A stretch of 64,000 bases of DNA from Cotesia glomerata (taxonomy: Eukaryota; Arthropoda; Insecta; Hymenoptera; Braconidae), in contig NC_058167.1 of the NCBI RefSeq assembly GCF_020080835.1, positions 1,026,768 through 1,090,767 of the forward strand, read 5' to 3'. Both the position numbers and the translations under genes were made by a program. How positions within the stretch are numbered: the first letter of the stretch is position 1; each line of letters begins with the position of its first letter. This document shows positions 22,497 through 34,980 of the stretch, in pieces. The notes below the pieces were generated by a model. That model made no database searches, had not been told where the DNA came from, and saw only the letters and a program-made list of their open reading frames with translations.

Positions 22497-22699
22497 ATTG
22501 AAGAAAGATTGGGCGTCACGCTACTAACAATGGGTTTGAATGCGTACCACGAGTTTGTAAATTTGTCATTCGCTGATAAATCATCGTTGTCCAAAGTCTC
22601 AACAGACGTTTCAGCGTCTGTCAAAACTGTAGCAGCTAAATATGCTTTTGATATCATTAAACAAATTCGGGATGCTGTTACTCTCGATGTACAAACAAG
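22497..22699 (+). CDS. Unrecognised candidate exon
   Basis: An open frame begins after the in-frame stop near 22494 and runs to a donor-like site ('AACAAG|gtattg') at 22699. The peptide contains 'MGLNAYHEFVNLSF', a Ser/Val-rich stretch and 'AFDIIKQIRDAVTL'. GC content is higher than its flanks and the frame is clean, which suggests a real or former exon. I do not recognise the family. An acceptor at 22467 exists, but stops in this frame follow it. Confidence 0.35.
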
Positions 22700-24140
22700 G
22701 TATTGAAATCATTTATCATTTTGCACACTTCACAACGCGTAGCAGTTGAGGCTGTGTTTTTTCTCTTTACTTAAGAAAGTCAAATGCTTCTATTATATTC
22801 ATATAGAATTTTATGATGACATAAGTTTATATATATACAGAAAAATATCCTAATTAACACAATTAATATTGTTAATGAACGTCCATTCTATTATTTGTAA
22901 AGAAAAAAATTATTAAAAAAAATTTTCCATGGTCCTCAGTTAGTTTGTATGAACTTCATCCATCTGTCTGTGGTCACAATAACTTACGAAAAACTCGAAG
23001 TATCGGAACTTTTTTCTTTTTAAAGCTTCAGAATTATTACACGTAGTCTCAGATTAATTAATTAATTAATTTGTTTTTTGATTTAAGACACTGAAAGAAT
23101 ATACTCTTGGACAAATAAAAAATGATAGAGTACATCGGACAACCTAAATCAACATTAGTTGATTTTATTTGCAGTAAAGTTATGCTTGACAGCTTGCCAC
23201 TGAGTATCCTCGATGATGTACTAATTGTAATTATTGATATGTGTATCTATTCATGAGACGTATTCTTTCTAAATAAAATCACATCAAATAATTTTATGGA
23301 TTAAATAGGAAAATTAAAAATTATAAATTTAAAAAAATGTATCTCTAAATTTTTTAACTTTTTGAAAATATAAATACGAATAAATCGAAAAAAAATTATT
23401 AGTTACGTTGATTTAAATAAAATTACTAGCTTTAACATATCCGTGTATAAAAAATTTTTATTTTTATTTTCAATTCGTCAAATTAATTTTGCAGTTCAGT
23501 ACTTAAAAATTATGAAAAAAATTAATTAGATATTTGGCAAGTTCTAATTATATAAGAGATTTAATATGAAACCACGATTTCGCGTTATAGATTCATATTT
23601 TTTTATTTAAAAATTAAAAATCGCGCCAATAAATTATGAAAAACAACGATAATCAAGACGACTGTCTCTTCAATTTTTCTTTTGTTTTTGGGGTATAAAA
23701 ATGTTTTTAAGTACAAAATTTTTTCGCTTTTTTTTTTTAAAGACAATCACTGACTATGATTATTTTTATAAAAACGATATTTTAAATATAACTAAAGAAA
23801 GTCACGACAGAGTTTAAAAACAAAAGACAATCGGCATCGATATACTTTGCTTGAAAACAGTCTATACATAGTATATACGTGGATAAATAAATTGTTTAAA
23901 GATTGTTGTTCATATCTGTATTTAAAGATTATTTTAAACTTTACTTAATTTGTGATGTAATAATAATAACAATAATAATAAGGTATCTATCAAACTACTT
24001 AATTATCTATCAAAATATCTTTGGTAATAATACGTTAAATTTTTATCTTGAGTAAACGATATTTTTTTATGTACATTTGTTAATAATAAATATAACATGG
24101 ATCAGTATTGTTTATGAAAGTGTGTGTTTTTTTTTAAGAT
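22700..24140. other. AT-rich non-coding
   Basis: No gene, repeat or element ends recognised. Contains short simple-sequence runs such as 'aataataat' near 23960. Confidence 0.5.
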
Positions 24141-24149
24141 ATCCAGAGA

Positions 24150-26045
24150 TGCCCAGGGAAGCAAGAGTATCTGTGAATGACGCTGTGGAAGTGGTCAAAG
24201 AATTTGTTATGTCAGGAAATTTTAAAGACAATAACTTTCCGATTAAAAGCTCAGAGATATGGATTCAGATGAGTCTCCGGTTCGATAATAAATGGAGTGC
24301 ACGAGATGTATATCGAGAAGTAAGAGAAGACAGAAGACAAATTCTCACAAAAGCTCGCGAAAAAGTTGGCGTTCCTGTAATTGATACTAATTCAAGTAGC
24401 ATGTTGTTTGAAGAAGATATTTCATCTGATATGGAGAGTGAAAATTTGTCTGATTCCGGTGACAGTGAATGGGAAGCTCCAGGATTGGAAACGATTTTGC
24501 TTCCTATTTCTGAAGAACTTTTCAAAATTTTACATGAGCAAGAACCTGTGTGTTACAAAAAAAGGAAGTACACAATATTAGAGCGTTTCAAATGGACAAG
24601 TATATTGGCCGATAAAATTTATTTGCTTACTTACATGCCTTGCTCTTTTGCATTTAAAAATTGTAAAATTTATCCTGATGAAGGGAGTGTTCATTATTTG
24701 ACTATACGAGGGAAATGCCAAAAGTAAAATATGCGGTAATCAAATTTTTGTTTTTGGATAAAAGCCTTCGAATTTTCCTTGTCATCTCCGAATTAGAACG
24801 AAGGATACGTTTGCCCAGCCCCATGAAGATATACGTAGACCAACTCGTAAATTTGAACGGCTCAAAATTGGGGAGCAAGCACTTAATGAAGGAGTTGGGA
24901 ACTACACAAAACGTCAAGCTGCTCTACATGCGCAAACCAATAAACGTCTACCCCCTATTCTTCCAAAACAAAACATTGTTCGACAGTGTAAAATGAATTC
25001 ATCCATTACAAACTAGGTGTAAAGCCAGAAGATGGACGCGATGTCGTGAATACGATTGAAAAAATGCGATATGATCCATCATATCCTGAATTTATTCAAG
25101 ACGTTAAGAGAGATAAGTTTTATGTCATATATAGCACACGGAATCAATTAGTATCGTATAAACGTTATTGTAGATTGAATAAAATATCTCGAGTAGCTAT
25201 TGATGGTACTGGTAGTATCATACAACCAATAACTTACCTTAATGGAGAAAAATCTGGTCACATATTTTTATACGCCATCGTTATTAATTTTAATAAAAAA
25301 AGTCACTCTGTTCATCAATTATTGACAGAATGTCAAAGTACACAAACATTAATCTGGTGGCTAAAATCTTGGCTTTATATGGGAGCACATAAGCCAACAG
25401 AAGCCAGCTGTGATAGCTCTAGAGCGTTGATTAACGCGCTCTCATTCGCATTTAATGATCAATCAATAAAAACATATATTGATACTTTGTATCTACGAGC
25501 TATTGGTGACACTTCTCACGTTTCTAGACCATCAATTTCTACCTTTATTCGTCTTGATGTTGCACATTTTGTACACATGATAAGTGAATGGAAATGTTTA
25601 AAAAATCAAAAAAATTCACTAGTTAAAAAATTTTATCTATACGGTGTAGCTCTCATGATAGATTGTCAAACCGTTGAAGAATTTGAGAAAATATTTAGAC
25701 TAATCTGTATTGTTACCGTGAATGAACGTGATGATTCAATTATAAAAATTACTGGACAAACAGTGGCCCAAGCCCGACATCAGTTGAAAGTACTTATCGC
25801 AACTCGGGATCTCTCTCAAATTGTTAATAAGTTGGAGTCAAAAGAAATTGACGAAACTAAAATAAACAATGACCCAGATAAAGAAGAAGATCAGAAATGG
25901 AGCGAGAACTCGAGCGAACCTAGCCCTGTCAAAACATTTATCAATAATATTTATAAATCAGCAAAAGATATCAAAACATTGGGCAAAGCTGCTAATGCAT
26001 ATTATGCTGAAGATTTTATTAGAGAATTTTTGGTGAGAGCTTATG
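24150..26045 (+). pseudogene. MULE-like (possibly FB/NOF-like) transposase remnant
   Basis: The first frame (ATG at 24150) has an N-terminal helical region, an acidic stretch and 'RGKC' before closing at 24725. The sequence continues in other frames ('FERLKIGEQALNEGVGNYTK', then 'NEFIHYKLGVKPEDG'), so there are at least two frameshifts and a stop. The long frame from 25046 has 'ISRVAIDGTGSII', 'EASCDSSRALINALSFAF' and 'FIRLDVAHFVHMI'. The first two Asp motifs and a following D-x3-H match the order seen in MULE-type DDE transposases. I suspect kinship with the NOF protein of Drosophila foldback elements, from general resemblance only. The C-terminus is lost in the gap at 26046-26145. Confidence 0.55.
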
Positions 26046-26145
26046 NNNNNNNNNNNNNNNNNNNNNNNNNNNNNNNNNNNNNNNNNNNNNNNNNNNNNNN
26101 NNNNNNNNNNNNNNNNNNNNNNNNNNNNNNNNNNNNNNNNNNNNN
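26046..26145. other. Assembly gap, 100 N
   Basis: Exactly 100 Ns, a conventional placeholder of unknown true size. The right edge is a fragment of the 14.65-19.45 kb satellite, so a collapsed repeat is the likely cause. Confidence 0.98.
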
Positions 26146-26197
26146 GGTTATACCCAAATTGTTTTACCATCAGTCGGTAAAACAGATTCCTGTTTAT
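26146..26197. repeat. Dispersed fragment of the 183-bp satellite hairpin
   Basis: 'ggttatac' followed by 'gttttaccatcagtcggtaa' and 'aacagattcctgttt' matches the long-variant units at 16660-18420. It directly abuts the gap. Confidence 0.8.
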
Positions 26198-26724
26198 AAG
26201 TAAGTGAACCTATATTATTTCATAATAAGTTTTAGAAAAGTTAGGTCAAATCGACATGTCATACGCAGTTATGCAAACTACATGCGTACAATTTGATACG
26301 CATGCACACGATGGGTTGGTTGCATTGTGAGAATTGTGTTTATATACTAAAAAATAAAACATATGGCCGACTACTTTGGGAAAATGCGGTATGAGTGCCA
26401 ATCAAAATGTGTTAATTACAATTAAACGAAGCAATATCAAGCTTTAATATTGCATAAGGTTCTTCATTAAAGATTAATGTCGAAGCTGAAAAAAAAAGAA
26501 ACCAAAAAATTTTATATAATTTCTGGTTTCTTGAACACACCACTATATTGACAGTTGTTTTCACTAAAGATCTAAAAAAAATTTTAAAAATGGGTTTTTT
26601 CACTAAAACTAATAATTAATAAACTAAGCAATGTTTTCAATGAGTTCAGTATCCTAATGTAAATCTATATAAATATATAATATGATTATATATATACAAG
26701 CGAAATCGTTTTTTCTTAAGATGA

Positions 26725-27010
26725 CATGCTTCCGAAAAAATTTGGGGTACTCAATGACGCGCGCCAAGTACGATAAAAAATTTATTTTTTAATTTTTTAA
26801 TTTTTAACAAATTTTATTTCAATTTTTTCAACATTATGACGGTTTCTTGGTATTTTTTTGTATTTCACATCTTTTTGTAGAGAATGAAAATTATTGAAAC
26901 GAGCCTAATTTTTTTTGTAAAGTGCAAATGTTATTGAGATGAGTTTTATGAACGTGGACTTGGCGCAATTTTTTACAGTGAAACTGTTTTTGTTCGGATC
27001 ATTTAAAACC
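26725..27010. repeat. Interspersed MITE-like repeat, copy 1
   Basis: Shares both ends with 39862-40100: 'ggtactcaatgacgc' and 'gccaagtacg' on the left, 'gaacgtggacttggcgcaat' and 'acagtgaaactgtttttgtt' on the right. Within a copy, 'gcgccaagtacg' is nearly the reverse complement of 'cgtggacttggcgc', a terminal-inverted-repeat arrangement. The AT-rich interior is more diverged. Confidence 0.65.
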
Positions 27011-27153
27011 TGAAGGTTTTCAAAAGATGAATGTCTTGCTCGCAACGCAGGTGTTTTTCATGTTGTTATAAACTTAAAATTACTTATTTACAAACTAATG
27101 AATGTTTGTAGCTCTCCTGTAATCATTATAATGTTGAATGTGTTTCTTTTCAG

Positions 27154-27330
27154 TTATTTTCACGTCAATTGAGAGTAGCTATGTCCATGTATAAAGATGA
27201 ATGTTATGAGCTGCACGATTGTGAACCTACAATAGCTTTAATGGAAAAAGTTGACAATGTAATCACAGCTATGAACTCTCGAACCCCAGAAAACGCTTTA
27301 CGTCCAGACACTAACTGCTCAATGAGAAAG
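27154..27330 (+). pseudogene. P-element-type transposase, exon a
   Basis: 59 codons between 'tcttttcag' and 'gtatttc', phase 0 at both ends ('LFSRQLRVAMSMY' to 'NCSMRK'). Helical, with no catalytic motif. It joins in frame to the next two exons, which carry the diagnostic P-superfamily blocks. The N-terminal THAP and first catalytic region are not found upstream; the gap and a repeat occupy that space. Confidence 0.68.
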
Positions 27331-27684
27331 GTATTTCAATAAATATTAAAATAACATACTGATTACGTAATTTCAGTCTTTTGACATCAATATTCTAAGG
27401 CTTCAGCCAATAAAACGATACTGCAGATAATTAAGAGTGAGCAAATTAAAAAAATGAATTTGTAAAAATCTATAACCTGGATCATATTATTTATCATTAT
27501 GTCTAATGCTTAATTTATTACTAATTTGCATGGTTATATGTTTAAATATTTCCTATCAACATAAAAAATGATATTTAAATATTTTCTATTAGTATAAAAA
27601 ATTTATAACTTTTTTTTTTCGTTATACCGCTAAAATATTGCTTTTATTCCGAAACTAATATTTCATAATCTATTTAATCGCCAG

Positions 27685-27960
27685 GCTATTATTGACTTTG
27701 ATCAATATCTCCGTGATTGGGAGAAAAAAGCTAAGGAGGAGATAACAAAACAAAAAGCTGAAAAAAAGAAGAAGAAGAAGGCTAATAAAGCTGATGATTT
27801 CGATAATTTTGAGGAGAATTTTGAGTTTCCAATCACAACCAGTACTTTAACTGGCTTTAAAGTAACTCTCGGAACTACTTTGGAATTATTAGAATTTTTA
27901 CATGATAAATGTAATTATGATTACCTGATGACGTCGCGCTTGAATCAAGATGCTTTGGAA
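27685..27960 (+). pseudogene. P-element-type transposase, exon b
   Basis: 92 codons with clean splice sites ('cgccag' and 'gtaaga'). It contains a Lys-rich coiled stretch and then 'STLTGFKVTLGTTLELLEF' and 'CNYDYLMTSRLNQDALE', a conserved block of P-element/THAP9-like transposases just before the motif in the next exon. No stops. Confidence 0.8.
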
Positions 27961-28050
27961 GTAAGATATATAGAAGTTCATTTGTGAATTAATTATTATT
28001 ATTGATATGAAAAATTGTAGTGCTTTCTTTTTAATCGTTGTATATTTTAG

Positions 28051-29175
28051 AAATTTTTCGGAATCATGCGGTCAGCTTGTGGGTGTAACGACCACCCGGA
28101 TCCAATACTTTTTGGCCAAGTTTTCCGTCTTCTCTGTAGCTATTCCCTAGCAACACCACCGAGGGGTTCCAACGTCACCGGTGGGGAATTACTGAAATCA
28201 CTGATGCACACTGAAGAGTCATTAACTGCATCTAGTCAAAATAAAAAAATTTGGCTTGACAAAATTGACTCTATTGTTGAAGCAGGAATGGCAAACGAGA
28301 ACCCAAAATTTTTGAATAATAATGATAATAATGAACGTTTACCTTTTGAGCATTGGGTCGATGAAACTAGTGATGAAAGTGATGACAATGATAACAATGA
28401 AACTGCTGATGTTAGTGATTTTAATAAAAGAAATGTAAACTCTAGTCAAAGTAAAAATAACTGTGATGATAATAATGATGATAATTTAAGTGATGGTGAA
28501 AGATCTAACTGTTGTGATGCTGATACTAATAATAATAGTAATAGTGCTTGTTATGTTACTCCTAATAATAATAATGATAATGATGATAATAGTTCTACTA
28601 ATGCTAGTGATAACTATAACGATAAGTCGCCAGAGACACCCTTAGCTAATAATACCTTTGACAATAAAGATTGGTCTAATATTTCAAATGATGATAACGT
28701 TCAATTAGATCATGATTATGACATAACGCATACTAGTGATCATGTCGTTTCATACATTGCAGGATTCATGGCCAGAAAAGTTTCTCGTTTCACGAAGTGT
28801 TTAGATTGTAAAGAAATGTTAACTGCCTCATTGCCAACGGAACGAGATAAATTAATTGAAAAAATGAGCGATGGAAATTTAATTTATCCAAGTGAGGCTT
28901 TATTCTTACTAATAAGACAATTGGAAATTCAAGTATTAATAGTTGTTGGAACTAAAAATTTTAGATCAAACACCATGTTCCAAATACTAGAAAAAATTTC
29001 ACAACTCGAAAATTTACCAATTCTTGGATGTGAAAAACACCGCAAAGAATTTATGATAAAAATTATAAATAATTTCATTGTGATGAGAGGTCATTTTTTG
29101 ACCGATTTTTTTAATAGAAATGTAAACAATCGTCAAATAATGACTAAACGTATGCGAAAATTTGCGAAAAAATAA
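28051..29175 (+). pseudogene. P-element-type transposase, C-terminal exon
   Basis: 374 codons from 'tattttag' to TAA at 29173. It opens with 'KFFGIMRSACGCNDHPDPI' and 'PPRGSNV', characteristic of P/THAP9 transposases. An Asn/Asp-rich low-complexity insert of about 140 residues follows (about 28310-28730). It ends with 'HVVSYIAGFMARKVSR', a Cys pair ('CLDCK') and 'IYPSEALFLLIRQLE', the family's C-terminal zinc-binding region. All three exons are open and in phase (525 codons), so the gene is either recently inactivated or a candidate domesticated remnant. The 5' half is missing from the visible sequence. Confidence 0.82.
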
Positions 29176-30953
29176 TATTTGTATGTCATTCTGTACTTAT
29201 CTTTAATTAAACTTAATTGCTGTTAGCTTCAATCTTCGTATTAATAATTTCCATATGAATAAAAATAAATATTTATTATTATATTTATAATAAATATTTT
29301 TTATATCTAAAGTTATTCGCATATCTTTTTTAACACAAAAACTTCTATTTAAAAACTCAAAAAAGTGAACATTTTGTAAACTTGCAAATGAAATAATTAA
29401 TTTATCATTTCTATTTCTAATAATTGCTATTCTCTTTAAGATATAATTTTTAATTTATTGCGTCAACGATATTTATTTGAAATGTGATTATTTCAATTCA
29501 GTTTTTAAAAATCGTTCTTTCCCAAGCGTCAGACGAAAAAACTGTTGACTTTTTGGTAAATTGTATTTAACAAAAAGTCAAAAATTAATAATTATCAACT
29601 TAACTTTAACAAAATATTACCAAAAAAAATTTTGTGCCGCTAGGGTTATCGTGGTTTTAAAAAAATTTTTAGAAAATATAGATTTTATTAGAATTTTAAA
29701 TTTATAGGGGACCTCTGCAGCAGTAGCGCGCTCTGGTGTCTGTATCCAATTTTCAGGCCGTGACATTACTACAGCGAGCGTCCTCCTTCTACAGTCAGCG
29801 CCATGTATTTTGCCTGGACACAGTAAATTTCAGCCACGAAAACATCTCTATGTATAGTTGACTATGTACGACATTTCTATGAAATATACTTTTAGCGGAT
29901 ATTTGTATAGGAAAGATATCTCTATGTAAAATAAGTCTATGAAAAATAAAAAACGTGAAAATGATTTCTATTAATTATTAAAATTGTAGAAGAATTATTC
30001 TAGTCTAAAATAAATCGATTCATTGACATCTCTATGTAAATTAAATATATGTAATTTTACTATAGTGCTACACATTTCAGTGTAGATAGAAGTTAATATA
30101 ATAATAATAATAATAATCATAATAATAATATTAACAAATAATAGCAGTATAGGCATATGCGGCACTATTATTACTATTCAAATTAAAATACAAATGCATT
30201 TTGAATTTTTGAATAAAACTTTTTTTAACTTAATTTTTTTATTTGAAAACTATAAAGTGATTCTTCAATAATAATAATGATTATTATCAATTATCAATAA
30301 TTATAATAAAAATGTATAATACTACAATTTTTAAACACCTGAATCTAATTTTCAGTATTTGAATACAAATTAATTATATTTAAAGGATTTGAGGAAAAAT
30401 TTAATTTAAAGAATACCTGAAGGTTTCAATATTATAATTATTAAAACATTGCTAAGCATAAAAAGAAAAGATTATAATTCAATTATTTTTTTTTATTTTA
30501 CGTTTTTTATAATATTCATTACATAAACATCAATTAAAAATTATTGATAATCACGAAGAAAAGAACGTTGTTGTAGAATAACGAAAAATTTGTTGCTTCG
30601 TAATCAGTGTCTTCATTTCTCTTTCGCAGTATTGTCTCATCTTTTTCTTTTTTGCTCATCTTCTTGTCTTCAGCCAGTGCTTCGCTCATATCACGAGTTA
30701 CTGCATTTTTTCTCTTTACACTAATCTCGTGCTTCAAGATGAACTTAGTATTATTGTAAGCCAATCACATTAAATATGTGCTTATTAATGAAAATATTAC
30801 AAATGAAATAGCATTTGAGTACAAATCAAACAGATGAATTTTCGAGAGCAACCAAGTATGAATAGCTGATACTATAAAAACATTTCAATTGAATAATATT
30901 GCAGATTTAATAGATACATTGCGAGAAAAATGAAATTATGAGAATTGTTTACA
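29176..30953. other. AT-rich non-coding with short repeats
   Basis: No gene recognised. 29730-29840 is locally GC-rich. From 29845 to 30040 the motif 'atctctatgtaaa' recurs several times. (AAT)n runs lie at 30095-30130. The ORF at 30534-30764 (minus) is Lys/Glu-rich and unassigned. Confidence 0.45.
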
Positions 30954-31439
30954 CACTGAGAGAAAAGTGCATAGTTAACTGAATCATAACATCACAATTA
31001 TGAAAATATAGTTTTCTGAATTTTTTTTTTGTAGTTACTCAAACTATGCATTAGTTTAAGTAACTATTGATAAATAGTTATATCGACTATATTTTAATAA
31101 ATATGTTTATGTTATCGTGTTAAACAAAAAGATATTAGGTGACTGAAAGGTTTTTACGGACAACGTCTCAGATAGCTAAACTGGAAGAGCCCTTAGTTCG
31201 TAACCAAAAGATCCGGGTTCGATTCCCGGTCCGAGCTATCCGAATTATTTTTTCTGTTTTTTGAATTAAAGTTAATCAAGATGGCTATCAAGCTGATATT
31301 TAACTGAAAATAGTTTAAGTAACTATCTATTGGGGTTCAATATAATAAATAATGTTAGGTACAAGAACTGCAATTAAATAGTGGTGATGCTATTTAACTA
31401 GATTTTCCTAGTTCAGTTGACCATATTTTTCTCTCAGTG
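30954..31439. mobile_element. Non-autonomous TIR element carrying a SINE
   Basis: The left end CACTGAGAGAAAA with 'gttaactgaa' pairs with the right end 'ttcagttgac' and TTTTTCTCTCAGTG. Length 486 bp, no coding capacity. The tRNA-like SINE at 31165-31237 is nested inside. A convincing target duplication is not seen. Confidence 0.68.
31165..31237 (+). repeat. tRNA-derived SINE head (copy B)
   Basis: A box 'ATAGCTAAACTGG' and B box 'GGTTCGATTCC', followed by 'ATTATTTTTTC'. Closely similar to copy A at 10994-11066. The anticodon stem is mismatched, arguing against a functional tRNA. Confidence 0.7.
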
Positions 31440-34070
31440 CAGTGAAATATAAAAAAATTTTAACATTTTATTCGATGCATTATATTACAATTGAGCTGAT
31501 TAACCCTTCAGTACCCACGTTATGAGAATTATTTCAAACGCAACAATATTCAACTAATATGTCGCTGCAGTGCATGTGAGACACTAAAAAGAACGTGGGT
31601 AGTGAAGGGTTAAAAATATTTATCACGAAACTTTCTACTCAATTCGTTCATTCCGTAATTGTTTGTTGTCGTTCCAATCTAAAATAATATCAAAAGAATA
31701 TGTTACTTTTGTTTTGTATGATTAAAATAATTCAATTTTGTAACCGATCTTACATTGTGGTGAGTGAAGCTGATTAATAATTTCTTCGTTAACATTGGAT
31801 TCTATTGCAGTTTGTAAAAACTCCAACATTATTAACTCTCCATAGTTAAGCCGTAAAAGTTTGTCTTTGATATTGTCATTGATTGAAATGAAACGAAACT
31901 TTTCCAACCCACGTAATTCGGCTCCATTTTCTAATTTTTCCCATCGACTCATGCTTTCGACATTTATTCTTCTTATTCTTTCTAAAATATGAAATAATAT
32001 TCGATATGTATGATTATAACAATTGTTCCATTAATTAAAGAAATACTCTAGCATTGAAAGAAAATTATACCTAAATACGAGAATATGCCTGGTCTGTAAC
32101 CTCCCAGATTATTTGCCATGTGCCGGGTAAAATCTTCGCTTATATTTATTGCTTCGTCAGGATTATTGTAAAAAGAAACTGCTCCAGCTTGTGGTAATAA
32201 CCAATCTTGAAGATGTTGAATGAATGAAAGTAAATGTCCTTCATCTTCTTCATAACATTCTTCAGTATCTCGGATCGTAGCTTTTATTTCGTCAAATTCT
32301 TCTTTAAATCGATTAGCTGCTAACAGCGGAATTGCCCAGCAATATCGGAGAATGTCGTGGTGAAGATCGAACTTAAGTCCTTTTGTCCTCCAAAATCGGC
32401 TTATCAACTACAATAAAAAATAAAACATTTAATTTTTCAACAGTTTTTATCTCAGAATTATAGAATAAAAAAACCAAAATGAACTATATAATAACATATT
32501 TCAGAATTAATAATAAATATAATTTTAAAAAAAGTTCAAAACACGCTATTAGTAGCTGGCAATTCCACGACACTGCATACTATTCAAAAAAAGGTACTAC
32601 TTTGTGAGTTACAATAAAACAAACAAAAATACAACCCAGTGAACACATGACTTCAATATGACGTCATTTATAAGTCATAGGAATGTCACAATATTTTACG
32701 TAAATATGACGTAAAATTGACCTGTCTTGTAATCCAATTATGATGTAAAAATATATGATATATTTTTGACATCATACTGATGTAAGTTTATTACTTCTCT
32801 ATGATGTAACGGAAATGAGTTAGATATTACGTACAACTGACATAATATATAAACTACAATATTACGTAACATTAATGCCATCATTGTATGTCATAACGAC
32901 GTAAGTTTAACATCATGCGTTTACATCAGTGACAAGTCACGGCTGTACGTAATCTTGACGTAAGTTTAACATCATGCGTTTACATCAGTGACAAGTCACG
33001 GTTTATTTAATGTAATCTTGACGTAAGATTAATATCATGTGTTTACATCAGTGACAAGTCACGGTCTTACGTAATACCGATACCATCTGTGAGTCATTAT
33101 TTAACATCAATAATTTGTCACAATTGTACATAATACTGACGTAATTTGAAAGTCATTTTCTAAATCAGTGACAAACGATTATTTTCCATAATATTGATAA
33201 AATTTGGGGGATGTATTTTTTTAATATTATCGATTGATCAAAATTTATCAAATATAAAACTTCTTCAATAAGATGTCTAATTTACAATTAATCGCTAAAT
33301 ATTAGTGAAAATTGGTTTAAAATTTAGTAAGAATCAGAAAGAGGTAAACAGCTGATTTAAGCTGGTACCTTGCAAATTTAAGTCCGCTCTTAATAACAAA
33401 AATTTATAATTTATAATATTAATGAATATATCTAACATATTAGCAAATAACATACAAAATATTTTTCATTTACGTTTTTAAGAAAAAAACATACAAATTA
33501 AATACATGTGGGATATAAACTTTTTATATCTTTGATTGTATGTTTCCATACACTGCAGAAAAAAAATCTTGACTCAAAGGTAAATTTCTTTGGACTAAGA
33601 ATATATTAGAGATGACTGAAAATTTCGTGAATGAAGTCAAAATATCTTGACACTAAAACACTTCTTGCTCCAATATAACTTCAGCTTCCGTCAAAATTTT
33701 CTTAGTGCAAGAAATACTTTTTTTTCGTTGCATATGTTTCTCACTTATATTTTTTCCATGAATTTAGGTACTTTTATCCATTGTAAAAATATTTTCGACT
33801 TCATTCAGTATAAATGATTTGGTGTGAAACTGATAACAAAATACCGAGTTCAATTAATGTGGCATGAACTCTAAATTTTTAAACCGTCAAGCGAGTAAAC
33901 ATATAATTTCTTATGATTTCGCGTCAAGAAATTAAATGTCAGTCATTTAAATATTGCACTATTACTTGAAAAATAATTTTCTGACATTAGTGCTGCTACT
34001 TATGAAACATTGTATTTGAAATAATTCAAACAGTTCCATGATTGTTATTGACGAGACTAATAGTATTTTA

Positions 34071-34262
34071 CACAGTAAAAAATTTTGCGTCATTGCGTCA
34101 AAAACTTTAGTGTTAAAAATTTTTGTGTTAAATATTTAACTTTTTTAAGTGTAAATTTAATATTTATTGTGTTAAATCAACATAATAAAATGTTAAATAT
34201 TTAACATAAAAATTTTTAACACAAAAATTTTTGACACAATGACGCAAAATTTTTTTACTGTG
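34071..34262. mobile_element. 192-bp mariner-type MITE, TA target duplication
   Basis: CACAGTAAAAAATTTTGCG on the left pairs with CGCAAAATTTTTTTACTGTG on the right. TA precedes the first base and follows the last. Inner 'gtgttaaaaattttt' segments are also inverted. A TA duplication with short palindromic structure fits Tc1/mariner-derived MITEs. Confidence 0.82.
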
Positions 34263-34911
34263 TACATCAAGTTTCATAATGTTGTTAGTATGTTAAATTA
34301 AAAAAATTCAAATTTCGAAAAAAATTGAAATTAAAAAGAAATATAGATTAAAAAAATGGTATACTTAAAAGAGTTGAAATTAAAAAAAAAAAATCTAAAT
34401 TTTGTAAATTGAAATTTTGAAGAAGAAAAATCCAAATGAAAAATACTAAATTTTCGGAAAAAATTAAATAAAAAAAAAATTCGAGTCTTGAGAAATCAAT
34501 AAGTATTAGAAAATATTCAAATGACACGGATACATCGTTTACTCTGAAAAAATTTCACTCTGTGAAAGTTCTCTGTGTCCGCAGAGAGTCTAAAGTTCTC
34601 TGCGTCCGCTTTTAGACGAAAATTTTTGAAAGTGTAAGATTCAATCAATTCTTATGAAAATTTATAAATTGCCTATTCATTACCACAAGTTTCACTAGAG
34701 AGCCTTTTATAAGAGTTTTTACAAAGTTTTATAGAACTTTATAAAATTTCATGAGTTTAATGAAATTTTATAAAATTGTATAAATTATTAGACTTGAATT
34801 TTATACAATTCCAGCTCTTAAAATACATTTAATCTCAGAAAAAATGATGAAATAAGCATTTTTCGTCATGTAAGGCTTATCACATAAGTTATTTGCTTCG
34901 TAACATGAACC

Positions 34912-34980
34912 GTACTTGGACAAGTGAGCAGCGTTCCAGACTTCGATACGTGAGGACCCAAGTTCGAGCCCAGCATATTT
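34912..34980 (+). repeat. Possible tRNA-derived SINE fragment (copy D)
   Basis: 'gtgagcagcgttccagac' resembles a degenerate A box and 'AAGTTCGAGCCC' a B box, about 40 bp apart. More diverged than copies A-C and with no clear cloverleaf. Confidence 0.35.

Noticed and set aside
24150..29175. A single transposase gene spanning 24-29 kb
   Set aside because: The first part has MULE-type motifs and the second has P-element-type motifs. They are different families separated by a gap and a repeat.
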